This document shows positions 8,724 to 20,100 of a stretch of DNA of 64,000 nucleotides, piece by piece. This DNA is from Rotaria sp. Silwood1. Lineage: Eukaryota; Rotifera; Eurotatoria; Philodinida; Philodinidae. How positions within the stretch are numbered: the first letter of the stretch is position 1; each line of letters opens with the position of its first letter. The notes under the pieces were generated by a model. The model saw nothing but the letters and a program-made list of their open reading frames with translations, searched no databases and was not told the DNA's origin. Made by a program: the position numbers and the translations under genes. The stretch spans positions 1 through 64,000 of the forward strand of contig CAJNOP010000204.1 of the NCBI GenBank assembly GCA_905250075.1. The letters run 5' to 3'.

Positions 8724-10509
8724 ATACGACGCAATTGCTCGAAAGTAAAACAAATTAATTATCGGAGGATTAAAATTTTCAAAAGATGTTTATGAATATT
8801 TTCCTTCATTGTACATTCAATTCTATGTTGTTGACTTGAATAAAAATAAATCATGTTAGAAATTTTATATTATGATAATAAAAGAAACAACAATTATCGA
8901 ATATTGCCGTGTAACAGACATTTCCGTTGGAAAATTCTTCAGATTATTCTATTTGTTTGTATTTATATGTAAAATTATGTAGTGAAATGACAATTAGAAA
9001 GAGAAAATTATTATTGAGAATAAAGTTTATAGAAATCAAAAAGTTGTTTATGTTGGAAGATCAGTCATAGACATGTAACAAATGATAGGATCACTGTAAG
9101 TTGTATTGAAATGATAACAAGAGACAGAATATCTAAATAGCTGCTATATTTGATCAACCAGAATATTAAAAAACTATCATCTTCAAACACTTTATGAGTG
9201 TCCATTTTTTTCTAGATCAATTTCGACAAATAAATATGTAATCGTATCCTATAGATGTGAAATCTCTATGAACCTTAGGTTTTTTTTGTGAGTTCAGCCA
9301 GATCCCACAACGCTGTTCTTTTTGTTTTCTGCTATGTTGATACTTATCCTTTTCTGAATGATCTCCTGTCTAATTGCTAGCTTCTAATAATGCACATAGC
9401 CCATATGAAGTTTTGCGAATATGTTTTAAAGAAAAAACTTCAAGAATGGATCAACATGGACTACATAAGAGCTTTAACGTTATACAGATAATTTTTACTC
9501 TTGTCAGACCTTGTCACTATCGTTTCTGAATGATTCGTTATGGTAATTCGAATATTTTTTCCGTGCTTGTCTCACAGATTTTGTTACTGTTTGATGGACA
9601 CACTTTTAATATTGCTTTTACTCCTAAAGATCCTATGAAAAGAATACTTTTCCGATTAAAATTCGATAAATAAATGAATATGATAAATCTAAGCAAGAAG
9701 AGCTAAAACAGCTCATTTGGTACATTAATTTGATGATATTCTAATCATTGTAAAACATAAAAATAAACAAGCAAAAAATTCTTCTCATTATAGAGAAGAC
9801 TATGATGAATGTATTCGATTCTTTCATGTCTAGAGTAAATCAAGCAAAATATAAATCAAGTTCCTCTTATCCGTTTGTGTGTGAGTTCGACTGAACACAC
9901 AAATTATCTTTTGTGTGATCAAATGTAAACAGCATCCAAAGGTTAATATATCTTCAACTTTTGCTTAAAAAAAACCATTCTAATCTTGGCTTCAATTATA
10001 GACTGAGCTATGTTCTTGTTGATAGATCATAGGTATCCTCATAGAGCACTATGACTTTCATGTTCATCTGTCTCTTGAGTTTTTATCAATGTCTATTCTA
10101 TTAAAGTGAATATCTGTATTGGGATGTTTAACTAAATCACCTCTAGTTTTCTCTGATGGTCTCTGCAACATGGGTTTCTTAAGCTTACATATTATTCCTC
10201 TCGTTCTATCTGTCTTTTTATCCCATACGTAGAGTTTGTTGAATATATATACTTTCTCATTGCAAGATGAATGATTATTGTTTATGGTTTCTTTTCTTTC
10301 TCTTTTTTCTTCTCCAGAAATTTTATCTTAAACTCGATAGATCGATTGATCGATCAACAATATGCGTTATAGATTTTTACATAAGAGTATTCTGTTCTCT
10401 TTTTGTTGGAATTTATTTTTTATGATGAGATAAGAAAAGGTTTTTATATATGACAGGTAAAGAAAATAACACTAAAACTAATGTAAATATTGAAATAATG
10501 TATATTCAG
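8724..10509. other. Gene-poor AT-rich stretch
   Basis: No supportable exon or repeat was found. The lead into 10509 (tatattcag) is a splice-acceptor-like end that belongs to the EH-domain relic. Confidence 0.4.
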
Positions 10510-10972
10510 GTGATTGGAGAATTAGTGCTGAAGAACGAACTAAGTACAAAACATACGTTCAACAATGTTGTCCAATACAAGCCTATGTTATGGGCATCAA
10601 TTTGAAGAAAATTTTTAATGATGAATTTATTTTTTTTCTTAGTTGGTTTTCTAAGGTGAACAAGCACGAAATTTTTTGTTAAATCAGGTTTACATGCAGA
10701 TATTCTTCGAAAAATTGGGTAAATGTAATCTTTAATGGTTTCAAAAAAAAAACCAGTCATTTATTTTTGTTCTTCTAGGAATTTTGCTGGTATAACAGTC
10801 GATAGTCGTTTAGATGAACGAGAATTTGCTATTACTTGTCATTTAATCTCATCTCATATAAAACAAAAAAAAAATATTTTTTTTTATTTAATTTGAGTTG
10901 ATGGTTTTAAAAAGAAGCACTACTTCCTTCAACACTTCCACCAACTCTTCTTACTATCATCATTAAACATTA
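10510..10972 (+). pseudogene. EH-domain (EPS15/intersectin-type) relic
   Basis: After an acceptor (tatattcag) the frame reads DWRISAEERTKYKTYVQQCC and then PIQAYVMGINLKKIF. A second piece after aaatcag reads GLHADILRKI, with a donor ggtaaatg. After ttcttctag a third reads NFAGITVDSRLDEREFAITC and then HLISSHIK. Further on, KEALLPSTLPPTLL occurs before a stop. The order (W-I-xxEER, G-LKK-F, SGL...L-KIW, DGRLD-REFAI--HLI, LP-TLPP) is that of one EH domain and its exit linker. EH domains bind NPF motifs in endocytosis. The piece after LKKIF runs out of frame, the expected Trp of KIW is Gly, and the EF loop is altered. No flanking exons were found, so it is a decayed single-domain remnant. Confidence 0.55.
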
Positions 10973-13308
10973 AGATGTTTGGTTTTTTTCTCTCAGATAT
11001 GAAAAAAAAACATTGTAGTGAATTTATTCATATTAGGAAAAAATTCAATGATCAAAGCAGTAAGATTGAAATACATATACTACGATTCTTAATCAGTAGA
11101 ATGCTTTATTAACCAATAGGGTGTGCGTTTAGTTATGAGTCTTCATTCCACCCACACCCTGTAGGACTAAAATGTGAAACACGGTTCAGATGCTATTATT
11201 AATAACGGCGAGACTACTTTGTTATATCTATTTTAGGGCACATGTCTTCATCATCGTTTTACTTAATCGTTCAAAAATACAATAAAGAGTCAAAATTTCT
11301 AGCCATATGCTTCGGCACACTTTTTAGATCGTATGTCAAAAAAAGATTCATTCGAACTGCTTGCGCCATTGACATTCTTTTTACCACTGAACTTGTATAA
11401 GTCTATATTTAAAGTTTTTTTAAAACAAATACATTTTTTTCATTATAACTCGCTGTTTTTTTACAATATTCATGACTTTGAGCTGTGTCTTAATAAATAG
11501 TTTTTTTGTTTATCTGTTTATATTATTTAGTTTTACTTGAAATTTTAAATTATACTATTGAAAATTCAATTTATTTAAAATATCCATTATTCACTTTACA
11601 TATGAATAATAAACTTTCAAAGAAAGTCCCGTAATAAATTAATCATTTGTAAGTCGAGATCATGCGTCATATGTAGGTTCTAATAAACTATAAATATAAT
11701 GAAAAGAATTTCAGTTTTTAGCTGTTTACTTAAAAACCTTGCAGTTTTTAAATGAACAACATGGTAGTCCTTAGAACCTTTGATTTGTTTCTATCCTGAA
11801 ATAAGAACATCGAAAGTTGTTGGTGTATATAAAATATTGTGAATATGGCCTGTCTTTGTGGAAAGTTTCAGATCAAGATTCGCAAATCAATATCTCTGGT
11901 TTTAGTGAGGAAATCACGGCCATCAATTAAGGACTCATTTTTTTTTAACTAGCTATTAATAGTTAATCACATCTGCTTTGATGAATCAATGCTACGACTT
12001 TATTTAATTATCATTTCACTAATATAAATGACTCATATCTGCAAGTTTTCTTAAGAGAACCCTCTGTCTTTCCAACTGAAAATAGTTTCGTTTTTCTTTG
12101 ATTTTCTGCATTATATACAATTCGAAATATTCTCTATCTACTAGACGCATATTACAAGAATTAATCTATAGCTAAACAACGTAAAACATCAAAAAAATAA
12201 GTATTTCTTTGACAAAAAAAGCAAATTTTAAAATCGTCCACGCTTTGTTTCGAAATATGACATAGTGCTAGTATTTATGAAGATTCATAAAAAAAAAATT
12301 TCGACTCAAAAAAAGACATGCATTCATGAGAGTACTCTTATGATTTTCGTGTTTTTATTCGATCGAAAGATGATTACAACAAACTAAAAAAGAATAAACA
12401 ATCTAAACAATGTCTAATATCTGGAAAAAAAACTTTCAGCCCTATCAAACTTATTGCACCTGTCCAGAAGCATTTTTAGATAATATTCTCCGTCGATGGA
12501 TAGAGGGTATCGAGCTGGTAAAAAAATAAAAAAAGATATTGATTGATGGTGCTTCTTTCAACAGTTACGAGGGCTTTTCTAATTTTCTTAGCAAAAATCA
12601 TGTAAATGGAAAATTTCTGTTTTGTCCAGAAAAGTGACATAGAACTGTAATCTTTAAGGTCTACTATCTTTCTTGAAAGTTTTAGCTTTCTATCTAGAAA
12701 AATCCCAGAATTTTCAGCCTATGACAATTTTTGTTCTATTCATCGAGATCTATCTTCTGTGAAACTTTCAAACATTTTCTAATGCTTCCTTCTCGAATCG
12801 AACTACCAATTAGATTGCAAGAATGAATGCTATTTTTACTTTGAAAACAAAAGTAGCATCGATTGTTGTAATCACATTGTCAGCTTTGTTCTCGAAAAAT
12901 GTTGGAAAGTAGGAGTAGACGTCCCTTGAAACTACCGATTATTTACTTTATGTTGAAACAATTTACATGAAAACATGACTATTACTCTATACATTCTGAA
13001 AATTCCAGCTATGAATCTAATGATCTTTTCAATGTTATCGGGCATTTTATTATGAAACATTCATTTATCTAAAAACTGATTATTAGCACAACATCTAAAG
13101 TCATAGTGAAATAGTTTGGTATGAAAATAATGAAATCTGAATAAATCACTAAAGAAAAGAAAAGTCTACATCAATTGTTTCAAAATAAATTCAATGATCT
13201 ATATATTCTCTTGATAAAAGAAAGTGATTTGTTTTTTTTTTATCTAAAAGTAAATAATATTCGATAGATATTTATATAAATATCGAAAAAAAAAACGAAA
13301 ATAAATTT
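10973..13308. other. Gene-free stretch with one telomere-like mini-element
   Basis: The stretch is AT-rich with many homopolymer runs. No exon could be supported on either strand. The 43 bp element at 11118-11160 is listed separately. The last part is the 3' flank of the minus-strand methionine aminopeptidase. Confidence 0.4.
11118..11160. repeat. Minimal telomere-like inverted element (43 bp)
   Basis: It reads agggtgtgcg, a short AT spacer (tttagttatgagtcttcatt) and ccacccacaccct. The outer 8 bases AGGGTGTG and CACACCCT are perfect inverted repeats. This is the smallest member of the family in the window, with ordinary AT-rich DNA on both sides. Confidence 0.6.
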
Positions 13309-14331
13309 TTATACAAAAACAGCTTTTCTTTCAAGAATATTCGGACGCATATCAGCTTTTCCTTCAGTTAATATTTCATGTCCAGTTGATGTGATTGCAA
13401 TTGTATGTTCAAATTGTGCACAACGTGAATTATCAGTTGTACATACTTGTATATCATCATCACACATTTTAACACGACCATTACCATCGGTTAAAACAGG
13501 TTCAATAGCAAAAACCATACCTTCTTTCATAATCCATTGCATTTGTTTTTCATTTGGATCATAATAATGTAATACTTGTGGTGGTTCATGTAATTGTTCA
13601 CCTAAACCATGTCCACAGGCACTTTTAACTATATTTAAACCATTACATTGTTTTATATATTCTTCACATGCACGACCAATAGCTGAAAATTCAATACCAG
13701 GTCGACATACAGCTATAGCACGATCACGACAACGACGTGCATGTGTAATGAGATAAAGTGCATCACTATCAATTGAGATTTTAGTTTTATCTGTTCCTGG
13801 CACAAGATATGTTTCGGAAACATCACCAAAAAAACCATTATAATAAACGGATACATCTAATTTAAGTATATCATTTTCTTTTAATGGTCGATCATCAGGT
13901 ATACCATGTAATGCAATATTATTAACACTTGTACAACATGAACGAGGAAAATTCTCATAATGAAGTGGTGCAGGATAACAACCAAGTGATATACATAATT
14001 CATGTACTAATCTATCAATTGTATCTGTTGTTATACCAGCTTGTACAGAATCAGATACACGATCAATTATTGTACGAGCACGACGACATGCGGCACGTAT
14101 ACCTTCTAATTGCCATTGATTTTTAATAAGTATTGATGATTGATATGGTCCAGTAACTAAATTATAAATATTATTTGGTCGTGGAATTTCTTTTGGTACA
14201 ACACGTGGAAGATTATTTGTTTTATATGCTCCACTTGTAATTATATCATAAGTTTTGGTTGTTGGATTACGTGCTCTACGAAAAAGTGTACGAATTATTA
14301 TAGAAGATAAAATAAGTTTTTTATTATTCAT
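13309..14331 (-). CDS. METAP1D: Methionine aminopeptidase type 1, mitochondrial-type
   Basis: A single-exon gene of 340 residues. It removes the initiator methionine from new proteins. The fold's five metal ligands are all present: D159 (LDVSVYYNG), D170 (GDVSETY), H241 (GHGLGEQLHEPP), E277 (AIEPVLT) and E308 (FEHTIAI). The substrate-contacting His is in ALHGIPD (about 142). The block CTSVNNIALHGIPDDRPL is close to the mitochondrial MAP1D class. The N-terminus (MNNKKLILSSIIIRTLFRRA) is basic, lacks acidic residues and has no zinc-finger region, which fits a mitochondrial presequence. Length matches MAP1D (about 335). The start is an ATG 201 bp from the start of the divergent gene on the plus strand. 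The reading frame is intact and intronless, unlike most genes here. Confidence 0.92.
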   Translation of the reverse strand: MNNKKLILSSIIIRTLFRRARNPTTKTYDIITSGAYKTNNLPRVVPKEIPRPNNIYNLVTGPYQSSILIKNQWQLEGIRAACRRARTIIDRVSDSVQAGITTDTIDRLVHELCISLGCYPAPLHYENFPRSCCTSVNNIALHGIPDDRPLKENDILKLDVSVYYNGFFGDVSETYLVPGTDKTKISIDSDALYLITHARRCRDRAIAVCRPGIEFSAIGRACEEYIKQCNGLNIVKSACGHGLGEQLHEPPQVLHYYDPNEKQMQWIMKEGMVFAIEPVLTDGNGRVKMCDDDIQVCTTDNSRCAQFEHTIAITSTGHEILTEGKADMRPNILERKAVFV

Positions 14332-14531
14332 CTAGAACTTGCTCATTTGTTTAAGAACATAAATATGTTTCATATGGTATATAGATTTCATCATAAAAAT
14401 ATGATTGGTTAAATAAAGCAATATTTTCGATAGATATCACTATGAAACATTTGATTGTATTGGATAAATGAAATAATAAGAAAAATCGATGAATGACGAG
14501 ATACATTATAGAAATCTTATATTAATGATCA
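14332..14531. promoter_or_regulatory. Shared divergent promoter region
   Basis: Two apparently intact genes start head to head 200 bp apart, so both promoters must overlap here or lie within neighbouring genes. The DNA is AT-rich, with no clear TATA box at a canonical distance for either side. The call is an inference from gene arrangement. Confidence 0.4.
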
Positions 14532-14912
14532 ATGGCAACTATATCAAAAGAAAGTCTAGCACAATTTTGGTTAAATACATTTCCAATATCATATAATTAT
14601 GAATATATATCATTTTCGGATAGGACAATTGTTCAAAATCTTTTAGAATTTATTTCGAATAATGATGAAGAAAAGAAAATTTTCGATATTATTAAACGTG
14701 ATATTCAAGAAATACGATCTAAAAATATTATTAAAACAATAATACCTAGAAAAATTTCTCCTAAACGTCAACGATCAACAAAAAATACTCTAATAAATAA
14801 TATTGATCCAAATCGTTTACGATTTACTGTTCATATTGATGTTATAGAAAATTTAGATTATGATGAAGATATTTCAACAACAAATGATACAAAAATAGAA
14901 GGTACGAATTAA
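14532..14912 (+). CDS. Hypothetical protein, 126 residues
   Basis: It starts MATISKESLAQFWLNTFPIS and ends in an acidic tail (ENLDYDEDISTTNDTKIEGTN is the last part). A predicted helical region (about 30-65) is followed by a basic patch PRKISPKRQRSTKN (about 72-85) that looks like a nuclear localisation signal. I do not recognise the family. A possible donor (gaag|gtacga) lies just before the stop, so it could be the first exon of a longer gene running toward the next CDS, 436 bp downstream. I could not find a join that keeps the frame. Confidence 0.5.
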   Translation: MATISKESLAQFWLNTFPISYNYEYISFSDRTIVQNLLEFISNNDEEKKIFDIIKRDIQEIRSKNIIKTIIPRKISPKRQRSTKNTLINNIDPNRLRFTVHIDVIENLDYDEDISTTNDTKIEGTN

Positions 14913-15348
14913 TTTCGTTTGAATGAAAAGATTAAAATACTGTGTGCAACCTAAAAGATGCATGTTTTTTTAAGTGAAGTCTGGTTTTGTAAACCAACAC
15001 TTTCGGACGTAGTTAATAGAAAAAAGTTTCAGCCCACTATTAGTTCTTGGAATATGTTGTCAGTATATAGATGATATTTCAAAGTTTATATAGAAAAGTA
15101 AATACAAAGATCAATAACTTAAACGCAAATTCGTACGAAATTCAATATGATAATAGAATACAGGTAATAATTGATCTATAAAGAATGATCCTTGCATTTT
15201 TATTGAAACAATTGTTTGTTTTTTATAATGATTATTTAACTATCTAATACTAAACAGAAACATTTTCTAACTGAGGAACGATTCATTTTGATCATCACAG
15301 AGACATCCATCTAGAGAGATATTATTTAAAATTTTATCGTAAGCTTAA

Positions 15349-15978
15349 ATGATAAAAATTATCTTTGATAATAATTTAGAACGTACAATAGAAAATTTAT
15401 CATCAATACTCAATGAATCAGATTCAAATATAATCTCAAAACGTTTTCATTCATTAATTTATTCATGGTTTATTGATGTTTCATTTAATATTTCCAATGA
15501 TATTTTTTCTACAATAGTTGAATTAATGAATAAATATCCTGAAGAATTTTTTCTTCATTGTTTCATACCATGGCTTAATAATAATAGTAATATTACAACA
15601 GATAATAGAAATTTATTTCTTTCAAATCTTTTTACTCAATTAACAAATTTATCTGATCGTTGTAAATTATGTACATATTTATGTCAAAATAGCACATGTC
15701 CATTTAATGATAATGAATTATGTATAATAAGTAAATGGTTTGATAGTAAAGAATTTTATTTTTCAAATGATTTATTAAATATTTTACCTGAAAAAATTGC
15801 AATATCATCAAAAATTTATTCAGATAATTTATCATTTTCTAAAGTTCTACATAAAATTTTAATTAAATGTATAGAAAATAATCATATGCTAACTAATGAA
15901 CAACGTTTTATATTTAAACAAGCTATAACAATAAATACAACCATACTTAGTGATATTCTTATGGATTTACTTGATTGA
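15349..15978 (+). CDS. Helical-repeat protein resembling the FANCE C-terminal region
   Basis: 209 residues, nearly all predicted helix, rich in Leu, Ile, Asn and Ser. The C-terminal segment LSFSKVLHKILIKCIENNHM, followed by LTNEQRFIFKQAI and NTTILSDILMDLL, recalls the end of Fanconi anaemia protein E as I remember it (F-FxKLLL-hTK--LT--Q---L-xA---N-TFLxKSL). FANCE links the FA core complex to FANCD2 in interstrand crosslink repair. Human FANCE is about 536 residues, so this would be only the C-terminal half. The missing part may be in the 14532-15348 interval, perhaps including the preceding CDS, whose basic patch would suit a nuclear protein. The similarity is weak and could be shared by any helical-repeat protein. 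Confidence 0.4.
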   Translation: MIKIIFDNNLERTIENLSSILNESDSNIISKRFHSLIYSWFIDVSFNISNDIFSTIVELMNKYPEEFFLHCFIPWLNNNSNITTDNRNLFLSNLFTQLTNLSDRCKLCTYLCQNSTCPFNDNELCIISKWFDSKEFYFSNDLLNILPEKIAISSKIYSDNLSFSKVLHKILIKCIENNHMLTNEQRFIFKQAITINTTILSDILMDLLD

Positions 15979-16799
15979 TTTATTTTTTAGATGAATTAAA
16001 ATTTTTGTATTAAAAATAAAGAACATTTTCAACTAATGAATAATTTATAAATCAAACGTTATTTTGAATGTAATTGTAAGTTGAAAAAATTTATTTGATT
16101 TATTTCTTTAGTTTATTTATTTTAGAATATACAATTGAACTTTATGACATTCATGTTTATACAAATTATAATATAATTACTGTCTATGTGTAACAGACTT
16201 AAAACACTCTTGGTTATTGTTCATCTTTTTTTCATTCGAATTCAGTGGAACTTTTTATTGTAAAACGTGCAGTACATTATACTTTGAAACAAGGAGAACT
16301 TAGTGAACCTAAATATTTCCTAGTATAAATAGAATAAAGTTTCAATTCGATCAGATGAATTGTAGTTGAGAAATGGAGGCGATTCTTAACCTTATGTTGT
16401 CAAAAAAAAAACATTTTTTTCAGCTTTTTAATTAATACTGTTATATATTAATGCTTGGAATATGTGACTAGTAGATAGAGATTACGCCCTACACAGAATC
16501 GTCAAGATTATTAGAATTAATGTAAAATACGAGAAAGACAATCTTGAAGAATGTCCTCTTATTATTTTATCTCTTAGCTAGTTTCATATAAATCATTTAT
16601 TTAATTATCTCAAGAGAGAAGAAGTTGTTGTTCGTCAACAAATGTAGAAGATGATGATGGGTGAAAAGAAGAGTAATCAAATGCTATTTGATAAAAATGA
16701 AATAAGTCTCGATAATCTTCTAGAAGAACTTTAAGTTTTAATTGGAACAAACAAATGATTTACACGTTCCATAATCTTATGAATCTTGTTTATATTGCA
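15979..16799. other. Intergenic, no gene seen
   Basis: 3' flank of the FANCE-like gene, with aataaagaac about 35 bp after its stop. The rest is AT-rich without exons. Confidence 0.45.
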
Positions 16800-17115
16800 T
16801 TAGTTTTTAATAATAGGTGACCAATTAGAAGTGAACACAAGACAATTCTTTCTATCTTGTTCTGCTGCTAAAGCATTATGATATCGTTCGATTGCATTTT
16901 CCTAACATAGATTAATCTCAATATTTATGCATCATTAATAAATTGAATCAAATGATTATGACGATATCTTACATTTTTCAAGATTTTGTTTGATATTTTT
17001 TCTCTTTCAGATAATAATGTTACTCTTGACATTGTATTCTGTATTAATTCTTTCATGTCATGCTGGTATTCTACCAACGGGAACACAAAATGATCATAAA
17101 TCACGTGTACTTGAT
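16800..17115 (-). CDS. Possible antisense spliced ORF overlapping calumenin exon 1
   Basis: On the minus strand an open frame from about 17115 reads [20 protein letters not shown], then [20 protein letters not shown] and NKILKN. It meets a consensus donor (gtaagat) at 16972. After a 70 bp gap, an acceptor (atgttag) leads to ENAIERYHNALAAEQDRKNC and a stop at 16800. The intron has typical bdelloid size and the frame continues across it. The first part is exactly antisense to the calumenin signal-peptide exon, which is the better supported gene, and no family is recognised. It may be a real convergent 3' exon pair of an unknown gene or chance. Confidence 0.25.
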
Positions 17116-20100
17116 TTAGTTAGTAATTGTTACTTGTTTTTTGTGTGTGTGTTTTAACTAAAAATTAATCGATGCAATTTTAATTTTTTTAGCCATTAAG
17201 TCAACAAGAACATTATGCTGATTTGAATAAAGATCAAACAGTAGAACACAATACAGCTTATGATCATGAAGCATTTTTAGGTACTGAAGAAGCAAAAAAA
17301 TTTGAAAAATTAACCGTTGAAGAAAGCAAAAAACGTCTTGGGTAAAAAATGAAAATATTGTCTTTAATTTAAGAAAATTCATGTTGATAAATTTTAGTGC
17401 TCTATTTGATCGTATTGATAAAGATCATAATGGTACAATAACAAAACAAGAATTAAAAGATTGGATAAAATCTGTTCAAACACGTTATATAACTGATGAT
17501 GTTGAACGACAATGGAAACAAATGAATAATGATTCAAATAATGAAATCTCATGGGATGAATACGATAAAACAACATATTATGCTTTATGTAAGATTATTA
17601 TAGTATTACTTAGCGCATACTTACAAATAGTGGCGAAAGTATTTTAATCACTTATAAAAAAAACTTTAAAAAACTTGTCTTTCTATATAGTTTGATAGTT
17701 AAATCAATGCTCTAGAATGTTCGAAATAATTGTCCTCAGGAAAATCACTTCCATCCATTCATATTATATGACTATTTTAGTACATATGATGTTAAAATAA
17801 GCAATGAAAATGTGACATTTCTCAATACAGAAATCAACCAAATAACGAGTGGGAGGCGTTTCATTTTTTATTATAGAAAACCAAGTTCTAAGAAAGAAAG
17901 TTTTGTGAAAGCATCCAGCACATGATGTGAACTAGCACCGTCTAACGTACTTGAATTGTATATAAGACTGTTGTTCCAATATGTTGCAAATGAAATGATA
18001 CTCTTTCGAAAGTTAAAGAATTCACGAAAGTTTCTTGAAAAACACGGTAGCAAGGTCAAAATCTCATTGCATCTTCCTATGATAAACACTCAACTTTCAA
18101 ATAGCTAAAAATCATATGATGCTAAATTGAAAGAATTACTTAAGTGAACAATGATGAACGTACTTCGGTACTCCTTTTTTGTTCTTTCGACATCACTAGT
18201 GGTGTACCAAAGTATATATAGACGACTAGACATTAGACGCGACAAGATAAAAACAAGAGTTAGGAGAGTATCAAGATCAGGATACACACCGAAGGCAAGA
18301 TGTTATCTAATATTACCGTCACAGATCATGACAAATAGTTCTTATCTAAAGTTTATGATAATGATATTAATTAGAGAATGATCAAATGTTACAAAAACGT
18401 AAAACATGAATTTTTACTATCAGATCATATGGAGAGAAAGGTATTTTGTTTTAAATTTTATATTAGAATTTTCAGTGCGTCTCCCACTACTTGACATACA
18501 TAAATTAAAATTATATAATGATTAATGCAAATATGCGTAGGAAAATGTCGTTTCCTTTTTCTTACATAAGCTAACACATGTTCTGGACAAATCAAAAATA
18601 TCTATTTTCAGAATCTATTGTAAAATTGCTTTCTAATTGTAAAAAGAAAGTTCTGTCATAACAAATACATCTTCAACTGTACTAAAATATAATAATCTGT
18701 AACAAGTAATGTACACTATGTCTACAGTCAAAAGAATCGATCTTGAAAACGAAATGTTGTCTTATTTTCTATACGGTTCGTCGAGTTTAATGAAGAAAAG
18801 AGCAACAACATACAATAGTGCGCGTAGGAAAAATGTTAAAACATACAACAATATCGATTATTCTTTACATATGACATTTAACTATATATGTAAATATGTA
18901 CTCATTAATTTCTCAGAAATAAGGTATGTCGGAACTTTTTTCTTGAAGGCGTATAGTTAAAAAAAACATATTCAACATAGATTTCTCATAGATATTTTTC
19001 TAAGAACTTTTACATAGATCATTAATTAATATTTATTTTAATTAGATGATAATACTCAAAAATCGGACAAAATAACAGAACAATTTCTCCGATTACAAAA
19101 GAAAGATCGTCGAAGGTAATTATCAATGTTTCTACATTGTTTACTATTTTGGTTAGAATGTAACACTTGAGTATTATGTTAATTATAGAATAATATTCAT
19201 TGTTTCATCGTCATTTTTTGTATATAGGTGTCAGATCGAAATTGTTTTGATTTAGTTAGTCGGTCGCTTGTGACCTAATCTTTCTTTGTTCTCTTGACTC
19301 TTACGATTGTTTCATTTTTTTCTGAATATATAAAATCAATGAATGAATTCCCATTCTACACACATTCGTGACGACGTGACCTATGAATGATTGTCGGAGA
19401 ATTCTTTTGTTTATGAGACTTTGCGCAACAATCTGTACTAGCCGTTTTAAATAAGAAAAAATATAATTTGACAAATACATGTTGGTACTAAAACTCAAAT
19501 AGATCTGTCGATAAATCTATGATGTTTTTGAATATTTATTCGTTGAATTTTTTGTGTAATTGATAAATCGTTGTTGAGTCAAGACTATGTACAATTATGT
19601 GGAGCATCAAATGACCTACAAATAACCTGAAAAGTGTTTTTGGCCTTAGCTTTTTGCTGCAAAGATACTAAATTTTTATGATATTTTTTAATGACTGTCG
19701 TGATATCCTACTGAGATGTCTAGATATTTGGCAAGCTCGATACGAGATGATCAATATCAATAAAATTAATAAATATTCTCTTGATAATTTGTATCATAGA
19801 TAGAACTAAATAAATATAATGTCAAGATGTATATTGTATAACTATAAGAGTTAGACCAAACAATTCACTGTTTCTTTCTAGCATCAATATAAGAAAATTA
19901 ACTACATTAGATCCTGTTATGATGTTACACGTTCGCCCCTTAAAAACACTAGAAAAACTGCTTTTCGAATATCGACTTGAAACTTTGTCTAGAGATAGAC
20001 CTTAACAAGAATATTTTTTTTTGTGAATGTTTCAGAGCTCGACGCTGTTCGTATCCTAAGATAAAACGATAAACCTGAAACTGTTTTTGTTAAGATTTGT

